Assembly (NCBI RefSeq): GCF_025464835.1
Contig: NZ_JAODMP010000053.1
Span: 1-34,252 of the forward strand
Direction of reading: 5' to 3'
DNA length: 34,252 bases
Source of the DNA: Mycetocola sp.
GTDB taxonomy: Bacteria; Actinomycetota; Actinomycetes; Actinomycetales; Microbacteriaceae
Shown: one piece after another, positions 8,062 to 15,401 of the stretch
Position numbering within the stretch: the stretch's first letter is position 1
Layout: each line of letters starts with the position of its first letter
Position numbers and translations under genes: made by a program
The notes under the pieces: model-generated
Seen by the model: only the letters and a program-made list of their open reading frames with translations
The model's database searches: none
What the model was told of the DNA's origin: nothing

Positions 8062-8165
8062 CCGGCTTCATGCGCGGATCCTCCACACGCCGACACCTGC
8101 GCCGCGGATCCCACATTTGGGAGGTGGGGCCGCCATAGAGGTGGCGGTTCCGCCACCGTCGACAG

Positions 8166-8999
8166 ATGGACATTGCGGAGTGGCTCAGGACTCACGGCCA
8201 GATTGCCCACACCAAGGACGTCCTTCACGCTGGTGCTTCCAAATACGCGATCCGGGGAGCGGTGCGCTCAGGGCTTGTCACCCGCGTGCGGCGGGACTGG
8301 CTCGCCCTGCCGGACTGCGATCCTCTACTGCGCCTCGCGGCCAGCGTCGGCGGGCGCCTCACGTGCCTCACCGCTGCCAAGCGCATCGGTCTCTGGACGG
8401 TCGCAGACAACGTCACGCACCTTGCGGTGCCACCTCACGCAAACTCTCTGGTGCTTCCCACTGGTGTGAAGCCTCACTGGGCGACTGGTCCTGTCTCGAC
8501 CAATCGTCGGAAGCTCGTCGATCCGTTCGAGAACGTTTTGGTGCGCGTAGCTGAATGCCAGCCATTCGAGACAGCGGTCGTGGTTCTGGACTCGGCGTTG
8601 AGGCTCAGAAAGATCAGCGCCGGTCACCTGCAGCGAATCGCATCGAAATCGACGCGATTCGCCAGCGCTCGCGAAGCGGCGAGTGAGTTTTCCGATTCGG
8701 GCATCGAATCGATCCCGCGGCTCAGACTCGCGCGGATCGGAATCGTCGTGCGACAACAGGTCATCATCGACGACCACCCGGTCGATGGGCTGATCGGGGA
8801 TCGGCTTGTTCTGCAGATCGACGGCTACGGCCCGCACTCGAACGCGGACCAGCGGCGCCGGGATCTCCGGCAGGACGGCCGGCTGATCTTGAGAGGCTAC
8901 ACCGTTTTCCGGTTCGACTATGCGCAGGTGCTCGGCAGGTGGACCTATGTCGAGGCGACCGTTCTCTCCGCAATGGCGCAAGGATTACACCTGGCGTGA
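8166..8999 (+). CDS. AbiEi-type HTH plus DUF559/Vsr-like nuclease-fold protein
   Basis: A 277-residue protein. Residues 1-45 resemble the winged-helix domain at the N-terminus of AbiEi-type antitoxins. The C-terminus (about 178-255) has the DUF559/Vsr endonuclease-like pattern: SGIES (Glu181), VDGLIGDRLVLQIDGYGPH (Asp207, Asp219) and GRLILRGYTVFRFDYAQV. Relatives usually carry VEVDG where this one has LQIDG, so Gln217 replaces a usual acidic residue and catalysis is uncertain. Such orphan genes are frequent and variably placed in Microbacteriaceae; their role is unproven. A 7-bp hairpin (8140-8157) sits 8 bases before the ATG, and the gene is bracketed by two related palindromes. No toxin partner is visible. 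Confidence 0.75.
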   Translation: MDIAEWLRTHGQIAHTKDVLHAGASKYAIRGAVRSGLVTRVRRDWLALPDCDPLLRLAASVGGRLTCLTAAKRIGLWTVADNVTHLAVPPHANSLVLPTGVKPHWATGPVSTNRRKLVDPFENVLVRVAECQPFETAVVVLDSALRLRKISAGHLQRIASKSTRFASAREAASEFSDSGIESIPRLRLARIGIVVRQQVIIDDHPVDGLIGDRLVLQIDGYGPHSNADQRRRDLRQDGRLILRGYTVFRFDYAQVLGRWTYVEATVLSAMAQGLHLA

Positions 9000-9092
9000 A
9001 GAGCAGCATCCGCCCGTGTATGCACCAGCCGTTGGCATCCGCCACGCTCCAATCGGCGACGAGCGCGAGCACGCTCGGACGGCAGATTACAA

Positions 9093-9168
9093 GGAGATCG
9101 CACGGTTTGCAGGATGCTTATAAGCACTTTGTCCTGCTAACCGTGCGATCTCCTGCAAATCGTGCGCT
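9093..9168. repeat. palindromic repeat copy B with an extra tandem half-site
   Basis: Arms 9093-9114 and 9132-9153 pair with one mismatch around a 17-base loop that contains the perfect palindrome TGCTTATAAGCA (9115-9126). On the minus strand a further half-site, CGCACGATTTGCAGGA (about 9152-9167), lies directly next to the right arm, so the core unit is repeated in tandem there. It ends 2 bases before the acs stop and may terminate acs and the nuclease-like gene. It lacks a T-run. Confidence 0.85.
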
Positions 9169-9170
9169 GC

Positions 9171-11147
9171 CTACTTCGCCGTCACCTGCCCCGTGATGAT
9201 CTGCATCACCGTCGTGTCGGCCAGCGTGGTCGTGTCACCGACCTCCCGGCCCTCTGCGACATCGCGCAGCAGGCGACGCATGATCTTCCCCGACCGGGTC
9301 TTGGGCAGCTCGTTCACGATGAACACGTCACGAGGCCGCGCAATTGGCCCGATCTGCTCGCCGACGTGCGCCCGCAGAACCGCAGCGATGTCCTCCACCG
9401 CAGCCGACTCCTCGAGCATGCTCTCCTTGATGATGACGAACGCGACGACGGCCTGGCCGGTGGTGTCATCGTGAGCGCCGACAACAGCGGCCTCAGCGGT
9501 GAACGGATGCGCGACGAGCGCTGACTCGATCTCCGCCGTCGAGAGTCGGTGTCCCGAGACGTTCATCACGTCGTCCACACGGCCGAGCAGCCAGATGTCG
9601 CTGTCGTGATCGAGCCGGGCCCCGTCACCGGCGAAGTACAGGTGCTTGTCGCCGAACTTCTCCCAGTAGGTCTCCTTGAACCGCTCCGGGTCGCCCCAGA
9701 TTCCACGCAGCATCGACGGCCACGGCTCGGCCACGACGAGCAGCCCGCCGTTGCCGGTGCCGACATGGTGGCCGTCGTCGTCCACCACGTCGACGTTGAT
9801 GCCGGGGATCGGCACCTGGGCACTGCCGGGCTTCGTTTCGGTGATGCCGGGGAGCGCCGAGATCATGATCGCGCCGGTCTCGGTCTGCCACCAGGTGTCA
9901 ACGACCGGTGCGGCCTTCCCACCGATCACCTTGCGATACCACATCCACGCTTCAGGGTTGATCGGTTCACCGACCGAGCCGAGCAGGCGCACCGATGACA
10001 GGTCGAACTGCTTCGGAATCTTCCGCCCGAGCTTCATGAACGAACGGATGGCGGTGGGCGCCGTGTAAAAGGTCGTCACCTTGTACTTCTCGATGATCTC
10101 CCACCAGCGCCCGGGATGGGGCGTGTCTGGCGTGCCTTCGTACAGCACCTGGGAGGCGCCGTTCGCGAGAGGCCCGTAGACGACGTAGCTATGACCGGTG
10201 ACCCAGCCGATGTCGGCCGTGCACCAGTAGACGTCGGACTCCGGCTTGAGGTCGAAGACGATCTTGTGGGTGAAGGCGCACTGGGTGAGGTAGCCGCCCG
10301 ACGTGTGCAGGATTCCCTTCGGCTTGCCGGTCGTGCCGGACGTGTACAGGATGAACAGAGGGTTCTCGGCGGGGAACGACTGCGCCACATGCTCGGGCTC
10401 GGCCTTGGCCATTTCCTCATGCCACCACAGGTCGCGGTCGGTCCAGTCGATCTCGTTCTCGCCGCGCTTGACGACGAGCACGTTGGTGACCGTCTCCTGC
10501 GGGCCGAGGTCGCCGCGGGCCTGCAGCGCGGCATCCACCGCCGGTTTCAGCGCCGAGACCTTGCCCTTGCGCCACCCGCCGTCAGCAGTGATGACGAGCT
10601 TCGCGCTCGCATCGTCAACCCGCGAACGGATGCTGTCGGCGCTGAATCCGCCGAAGATCACCGAGTGCACAGCGCCGAGGCGAGCGACGGCGAGCATCGC
10701 GACGACCGCTTCGGGGATCATCGGGAGGTAGATGGCGACGCGGTCGCCTTCGCCGATGCCCAAGCCCGACAAAACGTTGGCGGCGCGCTTGACCTCCGCC
10801 GTGAGATCCGCGTAGGTGACCGTGCGGCTGTCTCCTTGCTCGCCCTCCCAATGTAACGCGACCCGGTCGCCGTTGCCGGCCTCCACGTGGCGGTCGAGGC
10901 AGTTGTATGCGACGTTCAGGCGGCCGTCGTCGAACCACTTGGCGAACGGCGGGTTCGACCAGTCGAGGGTGCGGGTGAAGGGAGTTTCCCAGTCCAGCAG
11001 CTCACGTGCCTGCCGGGCCCAGAACTCCAGACGGTCGGCCTTCGCCTCCTCGTAAAGCTCGGTTGTGGCGACGGCGTTTCTCGCGAACTCCTCGCTCGGC
11101 GGAAACTTGCGGTATTCGTGCAGGAGATTGTCGATCTGCGTATTCAT
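9171..11147 (-). CDS. acs: acetyl-CoA synthetase (AMP-forming)
   Basis: A 658-residue acyl-adenylate enzyme that turns acetate, ATP and CoA into acetyl-CoA in the cytoplasm. Seen: the phosphate-binding loop YTSGTTGKPKG (268-278), SVGEPINPEAWMWY (391-404), the acetate-specific DTWWQTETG (417-425), the hinge GRVDDVMNVSGHR (522-534) and the terminal KTRSGKIMRR block, where Lys621 is the residue that lysine acetyltransferases usually modify to switch the enzyme off. Length is typical. AAAGGAG lies 14 bases before the ATG at 11147, rather far. A structured leader lies upstream. Downstream the stop abuts palindrome B. Confidence 0.96.
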   Translation of the reverse strand: MNTQIDNLLHEYRKFPPSEEFARNAVATTELYEEAKADRLEFWARQARELLDWETPFTRTLDWSNPPFAKWFDDGRLNVAYNCLDRHVEAGNGDRVALHWEGEQGDSRTVTYADLTAEVKRAANVLSGLGIGEGDRVAIYLPMIPEAVVAMLAVARLGAVHSVIFGGFSADSIRSRVDDASAKLVITADGGWRKGKVSALKPAVDAALQARGDLGPQETVTNVLVVKRGENEIDWTDRDLWWHEEMAKAEPEHVAQSFPAENPLFILYTSGTTGKPKGILHTSGGYLTQCAFTHKIVFDLKPESDVYWCTADIGWVTGHSYVVYGPLANGASQVLYEGTPDTPHPGRWWEIIEKYKVTTFYTAPTAIRSFMKLGRKIPKQFDLSSVRLLGSVGEPINPEAWMWYRKVIGGKAAPVVDTWWQTETGAIMISALPGITETKPGSAQVPIPGINVDVVDDDGHHVGTGNGGLLVVAEPWPSMLRGIWGDPERFKETYWEKFGDKHLYFAGDGARLDHDSDIWLLGRVDDVMNVSGHRLSTAEIESALVAHPFTAEAAVVGAHDDTTGQAVVAFVIIKESMLEESAAVEDIAAVLRAHVGEQIGPIARPRDVFIVNELPKTRSGKIMRRLLRDVAEGREVGDTTTLADTTVMQIITGQVTAK

Positions 11148-11230
11148 CTTGTGGCTACTCGCTCCTTTGCGACGGTTCACGGCAATGAGAACTGGTGTGA
11201 CTTCTACAGACTGTACTCCGATCCTCGTGG

Positions 11231-11297
11231 CCCCTCTTGGGGGGTGTTTGGCGCCGGTTTTCCGGCGCTTACGACGGGTCCACTCTTTGGGGGACCC
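11231..11297 (-). promoter_or_regulatory. three consecutive hairpins in the acs leader region
   Basis: Within 67 bases lie CCCC-TCTT-GGGG (11231-11242), the perfect 7-bp stem GCGCCGG-TTTT-CCGGCGC (11251-11268) and GGGTCC/GGACCC with a 10-base loop (11276-11297). They sit 84-150 bases upstream of the acs ATG, in the 418-base gap between acs and the Tad locus. They could be a folded 5' leader, an attenuator, or a block between divergent promoters. No known riboswitch is recognised. Confidence 0.4.
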
Positions 11298-11315
11298 GAA
11301 TCGCCTCCGCAGGTC

Positions 11316-11368
11316 TTGCATAGCGGCATTTTGCGCGTACACTTGGGCTCGGCCGAATTCTAAATTCG
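11316..11368 (+). promoter_or_regulatory. putative promoter with overlapping operator facing the Tad genes
   Basis: TTGCAT (11316-11321), a 16-base spacer and TACACT (11338-11343) make a fair sigma70 match. The predicted start near 11350 is followed at once by the perfect inverted repeat CGAATT-CTA-AATTCG (11354-11368), a good shape for a dimeric repressor site. If used, the leader before tadA would be about 215 bases long. Confidence 0.35.
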
Positions 11369-11384
11369 TGCGTGCGACGTACAG

Positions 11385-11432
11385 ATTCCCCCCAATCGAG
11401 CGTCGCGTGTGGCGGCATCCATTCCCCCCAAT
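11385..11432. repeat. twin direct repeat ATTCCCCCCAAT
   Basis: The identical 12-mer occurs at 11385-11396 and 11421-11432, exactly 36 bases apart. GTCGC follows shortly after each copy, at nearly the same offset. Location between a putative promoter and tadA suggests a binding site or a remnant of a repeat family. Confidence 0.6.
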
Positions 11433-11552
11433 GGGTGTCGCCCTCTCAATTTCCGGGTCGCTCGATGCGACGCGGATTCCCTCACCTGGACCGATTCTTC
11501 TCGGGCTTTCCACGGATGACTCCGGCCCCGACCGCGCGCCCGTCCCGCTCCC

Positions 11553-11558
11553 TAGTCT
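11553..11558 (+). promoter_or_regulatory. -10 hexamer TAGTCT of a probable leaderless tadA transcript
   Basis: TAGTCT ends 7 bases before the ATG at 11566, and no ribosome site is present. It supports this ATG over upstream in-frame starts, whose predicted N-terminus looks non-coding. Confidence 0.5.
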
Positions 11559-11565
11559 GGGTCGC

Positions 11566-12732
11566 ATGACCGACCGATTCGTCGCCCAACCGGCGCTGGG
11601 CCTCCTTCCCGGTTTCACCCGCGCGAGGGCGCCAGCGGTCCGTGCCGTCCTGCCGGAGGGTGACGGTGAACCGAAGGGGCGGGGCAGTGAGTCGCCGGTC
11701 ATCGGCGCTTTCCAGGCGTTCTCCCCGAGCGGCATCCGGGCAGGGCCTTCCTTGCACACACTCGATGACGCGCGGCTCGCCCGGATGCGCACGGCTGCTG
11801 AATTCGGTCCGCTCGCTCCCTATCTCATGGCAGCAGATGTGACTGACCTGTTCGTGAACGGGCGCGGCGGGTTGTGGATCGATCGGGGCTCGGGGCCGCA
11901 GCGCGACGCGGCCTGGTCGATGGCGGAACGTCCGCTGCGGGAACTTGCGGTGCGGCTCATCGCACTCGGCGGACGCCACATCGACGAGGCGACGCCCTGT
12001 GTCGACGTGCGGCTGGAAGGCGGCATCCGCGTGCACGCGGTGCTTCCGCCAGTATCCGTCGGCGGAACACTGCTGAGCATTCGTGTGCCGCAGGTCCGCC
12101 GGTTCCGGCTCGCCGACCTCGCCGAGGCCGGCATGTTCGGCGACGACTCGGTCGGCGTCGTGGCTCGCCTGCGTGCGGCCGTCTCCGATCGCGTCAACCT
12201 TCTTGTCACCGGCGCGGGCGGCTCCGGAAAGACAACTCTCCTCGGTGCGTTGCTGGCAGAAGCGCCGAACGACGAACGGATCGTCGCGATCGAGGACGTT
12301 GCGGAACTCGGTGTGGAGCATCCGCACGTCGTGTCGCTTGAATCCCGCCAGGCCAACCTCGAAGGGGCAGGGGCGATCGGCCTGGAGCGGTTGCTGCGGG
12401 AAGCGCTCCGGATGAGGCCGGATCGGCTCGTCGTCGGTGAATGCCGGGGTGCCGAGGTGCGGGAGCTGCTCGCGGCGTTGAACACCGGGCATGACGGCGG
12501 TGCGGGAACCCTGCACGCGAACTCGCTGGAGGACGTACCCGCACGGCTGGAGGCGCTCGGCGCGCTCGCCGGGATGACGCCGGATGCCGTCGCTCGGCAA
12601 ACGGTGAGTGCCATCGGCCTGGTCCTGCATCTGGAGCAGGCAGACGGAGTTCGGCGACTGGACCGGGTCGGCCGATTCGGGATCGACGGGAGCGGCAAGC
12701 TCACGATCCGGTCCGAGTCCGGGATGCCATGA
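11566..12732 (+). CDS. tadA: TadA/CpaF-family secretion ATPase
   Basis: A 388-residue hexameric ATPase that powers Tad/Flp pilus assembly or secretion from the cytoplasmic side of the membrane. Seen: an N-terminal domain with the APYLMAADVTDLFVNG segment (84-99), Walker A GAGGSGKTT (216-224), IVAIEDVAEL with the Asp-box glutamate (239-248), Walker B RPDRLVVGECRG (285-295, Glu292) and the His-box GAGTLHANS (312-320). It fits the actinobacterial 'helicase/secretion neighbourhood' ATPase type. It opens a five-gene set; the next gene overlaps it by four bases (ATGA). No CpaE-like gene precedes it; acs lies there instead. Confidence 0.9.
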   Translation: MTDRFVAQPALGLLPGFTRARAPAVRAVLPEGDGEPKGRGSESPVIGAFQAFSPSGIRAGPSLHTLDDARLARMRTAAEFGPLAPYLMAADVTDLFVNGRGGLWIDRGSGPQRDAAWSMAERPLRELAVRLIALGGRHIDEATPCVDVRLEGGIRVHAVLPPVSVGGTLLSIRVPQVRRFRLADLAEAGMFGDDSVGVVARLRAAVSDRVNLLVTGAGGSGKTTLLGALLAEAPNDERIVAIEDVAELGVEHPHVVSLESRQANLEGAGAIGLERLLREALRMRPDRLVVGECRGAEVRELLAALNTGHDGGAGTLHANSLEDVPARLEALGALAGMTPDAVARQTVSAIGLVLHLEQADGVRRLDRVGRFGIDGSGKLTIRSESGMP

Positions 12733-13778
12733 GCGACAAGGACCGTACGCCGCCGATCGAACGCGTTGCGGCAGTCACTGAGCGTCTCGCTGTCCTGCTT
12801 GCCGCTGGGGTACCGCCGTCGGCGGCGTGGGGGTACCTCAGCTCCGGTGACGTCTCGCGGCACGGGCGGAGCGGCCGTGATCCCGCGCGGATCCTCGAGG
12901 TGCTCACCGCCGCCGCAGACGCGGCGAGAGCCGGCACGGACGTCGCCGTCGCCATCGCGGGAGCGGCCAGGCACACCCCAGAAGGTGCGCGCAGGCGATC
13001 AGTGGGCAGGAACGGCGACTCCGCGGCCGCGGCGGCCTGGCTTCCCGTTGCGGCGGCGTTGTCGGTAGCCATCGAGACCGGCGCGCCGCTGGCCGGATGC
13101 CTCCAGGAACTCGCGCGGTCCCAGCGTGCTCTCGGTCAGGCACAACGCGACATCGATGCTGCGCTCGCCGGTCCGCGGTCCACCTCGCGGCTCGTTCTGG
13201 CGCTCCCGGTCGTCGGGCTGATCTTCGGCCTTATGCTCGGCTTCGACACCCTCGGCACACTCGTCGGAACCGTGCCGGGCCTCGTCTGTCTGACCGGGGC
13301 GGCGCTGCTCATGCTCGCCGCGTGGCGGTGGTCGAGCGCCATGGTGCGCCGGGCGACGCCCGGGTCGACCGCCCCTGGCCTGGCGATCGACCTCACCGCG
13401 ATCGCGATGTCGTCCGGTGCGTCGGTGGACCGGGCGGTCGGCATAGTGACGACCGCGCTCGCCGAGTTCGGACCGGCTGACCCGGCCGAGCGGGGCGGGC
13501 GTTTCGCCGTCGACCACGAGCACGACCGGGATGACGCAGCGATCTCCGGGGTGCTGGCCTTGTCCCGTGCGGCGGGCGTGCCTGCGGCGGACCTGCTCCG
13601 CGGTGAAGCGGACCAGACCAGGCGCGACGCCAGGTCGAACGCCCAGCAGGCGGCAGCATCGCTCGCCACACGGCTGATGCTCCCGCTCGGCCTGTGCGTT
13701 CTGCCGGCATTCATGCTCGTCGGTGTCGCGCCGCTCCTGCTCAGCGTCCTCTCCTCCACCGTGCGCGGAATCGGATGA
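12729..13778 (+). CDS. Tad inner-membrane platform protein, TadB- and TadC-like halves in one chain
   Basis: A 349-residue protein of the type II secretion F (T2SSF) class, the membrane platform on which TadA acts. The N-terminal half (about 10-145) has a T2SSF-like VTERLAVLLAAGVPPSAAW start, followed by two hydrophobic segments (about 155-200). The second half (about 215-345) repeats the pattern with LTAIAMSSGASVDRAV and AAGVPAADLL, and ends with a strong membrane segment (LMLPLGLCVLPAFMLVGVAP). Actinobacteria usually carry separate tadB and tadC genes, so this looks like a fused or shortened version. It starts at the ATGA overlap with tadA. Confidence 0.8.
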   Translation: MSDKDRTPPIERVAAVTERLAVLLAAGVPPSAAWGYLSSGDVSRHGRSGRDPARILEVLTAAADAARAGTDVAVAIAGAARHTPEGARRRSVGRNGDSAAAAAWLPVAAALSVAIETGAPLAGCLQELARSQRALGQAQRDIDAALAGPRSTSRLVLALPVVGLIFGLMLGFDTLGTLVGTVPGLVCLTGAALLMLAAWRWSSAMVRRATPGSTAPGLAIDLTAIAMSSGASVDRAVGIVTTALAEFGPADPAERGGRFAVDHEHDRDDAAISGVLALSRAAGVPAADLLRGEADQTRRDARSNAQQAAASLATRLMLPLGLCVLPAFMLVGVAPLLLSVLSSTVRGIG

Positions 13779-13880
13779 CCGTTCCACCGTTCCCCAGCAA
13801 CCCGTTCGCAACACGCCAGCGAGGCAAGGATGGACGTACTCGCGCCGATAGAGATCCGAATACCGAAGGAGAACAACGAC

Positions 13881-14078
13881 ATGGCGCGATTACGGGAACA
13901 CGCCGAGTGGGTACGAAGCAGGCTGGCAGACGACACCGGAGCGGCCACGGCGGAGTACGCCATTGCGACGATGGCCGCCGTGGGGTTCGCCGGGTTGCTC
14001 GTGGCGATCATGCGCTCCGATGAAGTGCGCGGAATCCTCACCGACCTCATCCGCCGGGCGCTGACCGTCAACGGCTGA
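13881..14078 (+). CDS. DUF4244 protein, Flp-pilin-like
   Basis: A 65-residue protein of the DUF4244 family, found in actinobacterial Tad loci. After a charged N-terminus it has DTGAATAEYAIATMAAVGFAGLLVAIM, in which the G/AxxxxEY pattern followed by a hydrophobic helix resembles type IVb (Flp) prepilins; the tail is short and amphipathic. It is the likely structural pilin or pseudopilin. AAGGAG lies 9 bases before the ATG at 13881, which favours it over an ATG 51 bases upstream. About 100 bases separate it from the platform gene, so extra expression from an internal promoter is possible. Confidence 0.85.
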   Translation: MARLREHAEWVRSRLADDTGAATAEYAIATMAAVGFAGLLVAIMRSDEVRGILTDLIRRALTVNG

Positions 14079-14080
14079 TC

Positions 14081-14545
14081 ATGAACGTCACAGGGTTCGG
14101 CGGCGACCCGGTTGGGGCCGGGCGCCGCCGGCGGTCCCGATGGTCGGCCGAGCCTCGCAGGCCTGGCCTGACACCACGAATACCCGGGCAAGCGCCGCCG
14201 ACAGATAAGGGTGCTGCTGCCGCCGAGTTCGCCGTGGCGATTCCGGTCGTGGTGCTCGTGCTGGCCTGCTGCCTCGGCGCCATCCAGGTGGCGTCTCAGC
14301 AGGTGCGGTTGACGGATGCCGCGGCAGACGCCGCCCGCACGCTGGCTCGCGGCGACTCCCACGCCGTCGCCGCCGCCCGGGTGCACCGGGTTGCGTCTTC
14401 CGCCGCGATGAGCACGTCGATGAGCACATCGACGAGCGGGGACTTCGTCTGTGTTCAGCTCAGCGCCCCGGCGGGTTTCGGCCCGGCTGCGCTGGCCGGC
14501 GTGCGGGTCCGCGCCTCAGGCTGCGCCCTCGCCGGCGGGCTGTGA
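14081..14545 (+). CDS. TadE-family minor pseudopilin
   Basis: A 154-residue TadE-like protein. A basic, disordered N-terminus of about 40 residues leads to DKGAAAAEFAVAIPVVVLVLACCLGAIQVASQQ (43-75). This is the prepilin-like E plus single membrane helix, with an extracytoplasmic C-terminus containing two cysteines that could pair. A short tandem repeat (MSTSMSTSTS) in the middle comes from a repeated GATGAGCACRTC unit. It starts two bases after the DUF4244 stop. Confidence 0.82.
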   Translation: MNVTGFGGDPVGAGRRRRSRWSAEPRRPGLTPRIPGQAPPTDKGAAAAEFAVAIPVVVLVLACCLGAIQVASQQVRLTDAAADAARTLARGDSHAVAAARVHRVASSAAMSTSMSTSTSGDFVCVQLSAPAGFGPAALAGVRVRASGCALAGGL

Positions 14546-14546
14546 A

Positions 14547-14921
14547 GTGGATGGAGGTCAGGCGAAGAGACAGGACGGCGCGCGAACGGTGGCGGAGCGG
14601 GGGTCCGGGTCTGTGCTCGCCGTCGCGCTTGTGGCATCCGTGCTGATGCTCGCTGGGCTTGTTCTGCCGCTGAACGCCGCCCTGATGACGCGCCAGCTCA
14701 CGGCGAACGCAGCCGATGCGGCCGCGCTCGCCGCCGCTGACACGGCATCGGGGCTGGTCGCCGGCTATCCCTGCGCGAACGCGGCAGAAGCGGCCCGGCT
14801 CAACGGGGCCACACTGGGCGAGTGCGCGGTGAACGGACTGGACGTGAGGGTGACGGCGACACGGCAGGTGCTCGGTGTTCTGGTGAGCGTGGGCTCACGG
14901 GCCGGACCATCACCCGGGTGA
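14547..14921 (+). CDS. TadE/TadG-like protein of the helicase/secretion neighbourhood type
   Basis: A protein of about 124 residues. The core AERGSGSVLAVALVASVLMLAGLVLPLNAAL followed by LTANAADAAALAAADTASG matches the small TadE/G-like proteins that close actinobacterial Tad loci. It should be an exported, membrane-anchored pilus accessory with two cysteines. GTG at 14547 is chosen because it sits one base after the TadE stop; GTG at 14589 (110 residues) is equally plausible. In many relatives a DEAD-box helicase gene comes next; here the strand changes and no helicase is present. Confidence 0.75.
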   Translation: MDGGQAKRQDGARTVAERGSGSVLAVALVASVLMLAGLVLPLNAALMTRQLTANAADAAALAAADTASGLVAGYPCANAAEAARLNGATLGECAVNGLDVRVTATRQVLGVLVSVGSRAGPSPG

Positions 14922-14940
14922 CGCCCGGGTCGGCGGCGGG

Positions 14941-15000
14941 CGGCGGCCGGTGATCGGCCGGCCGCCGGTGGTCGCCGGTGGTCGCCGGCCGCCGGTGATC
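14941..15000. repeat. GC-only tandem and direct repeats after the Tad genes
   Basis: GGCCGGTGATC (14945-14955) recurs as GCCGGTGATC (14991-15000). GGCCGCCGGTG occurs twice, and GTCGCCGGTG is repeated in tandem from about 14971. The block is almost pure G/C and folds on itself. It lies between the end of the Tad locus and the opposing small gene. Confidence 0.65.
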
Positions 15001-15039
15001 AGAGGGCGCCGCGGTCGTCTGAGGCCCCGAAGGGCTGGC

Positions 15040-15282
15040 CTACGCCTCGTCGAAGTTGGTCGTCAGGTACCGGTAGTCCACGGCGCTGGGGCGGTCGGAG
15101 TCCTCCAATTCGAACTCCTGCCCGGACGTACGCGCATAGACGTACGTTTTGCCGCCCGCCGCAGCGATGTCAACGGTAGGACGCGGATCACCCGAGTCGA
15201 GGAAGTCCGCTGAGAGGGTCTTTCCCTCGAGCGGCCCGTCCGTGAGCTTTGCGGTATAGGTCCTGGTCGCTGATGCACTCAT
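15040..15282 (-). CDS. small acidic protein of unknown function
   Basis: An 80-residue soluble protein with no family that I recognise. The sequence alternates short beta-like stretches (RTYTAKLTDGPLEGKTLSA, PTVDIAAAGGKTYVYA, SAVDYRYLTTNFDEA) and is rich in Asp, Thr and Tyr, suggesting a small beta barrel or sandwich. It has no signal peptide and no cysteine. It is divergent from topA, with about 120 bases between the starts. No strong ribosome site precedes the ATG (only TAAGG four bases upstream). The reading frame looks real because codon positions show the same GC pattern as neighbours and the protein ends cleanly before the repeats. Confidence 0.6.
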   Translation of the reverse strand: MSASATRTYTAKLTDGPLEGKTLSADFLDSGDPRPTVDIAAAGGKTYVYARTSGQEFELEDSDRPSAVDYRYLTTNFDEA

Positions 15283-15353
15283 AGCCTTATTCTGCTCTTT
15301 ATCGTTCCGTTATCAAGAGGGGCTCGCGGATGTGACGGCGCCGGCTGATTAGG

Positions 15354-15381
15354 TCGACACGCGGGAATGGTGTGTATGGTG
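15354..15381 (+). promoter_or_regulatory. putative topA promoter
   Basis: TCGACA (15354-15359), a 16-base spacer and TATGGT (15376-15381), the latter preceded by TG as an extended -10. Transcription would begin near 15388, just before the AAAGGAG ribosome site. Confidence 0.5.
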
Positions 15382-15401
15382 TGCACGACGAAAGGAGTCG
15401 G

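Noticed and set aside
11065-11565. Upstream in-frame extension of tadA
   Set aside because: It overlaps the acs start and its leader on the opposite strand, the predicted residues look random, and a -10 box sits directly before the ATG at 11566.
11148-11792. Upstream in-frame extension of acs
   Set aside because: It covers the hairpin region and the Tad start; family members begin near MNTQIDNLL, and AAAGGAG precedes the ATG at 11147.
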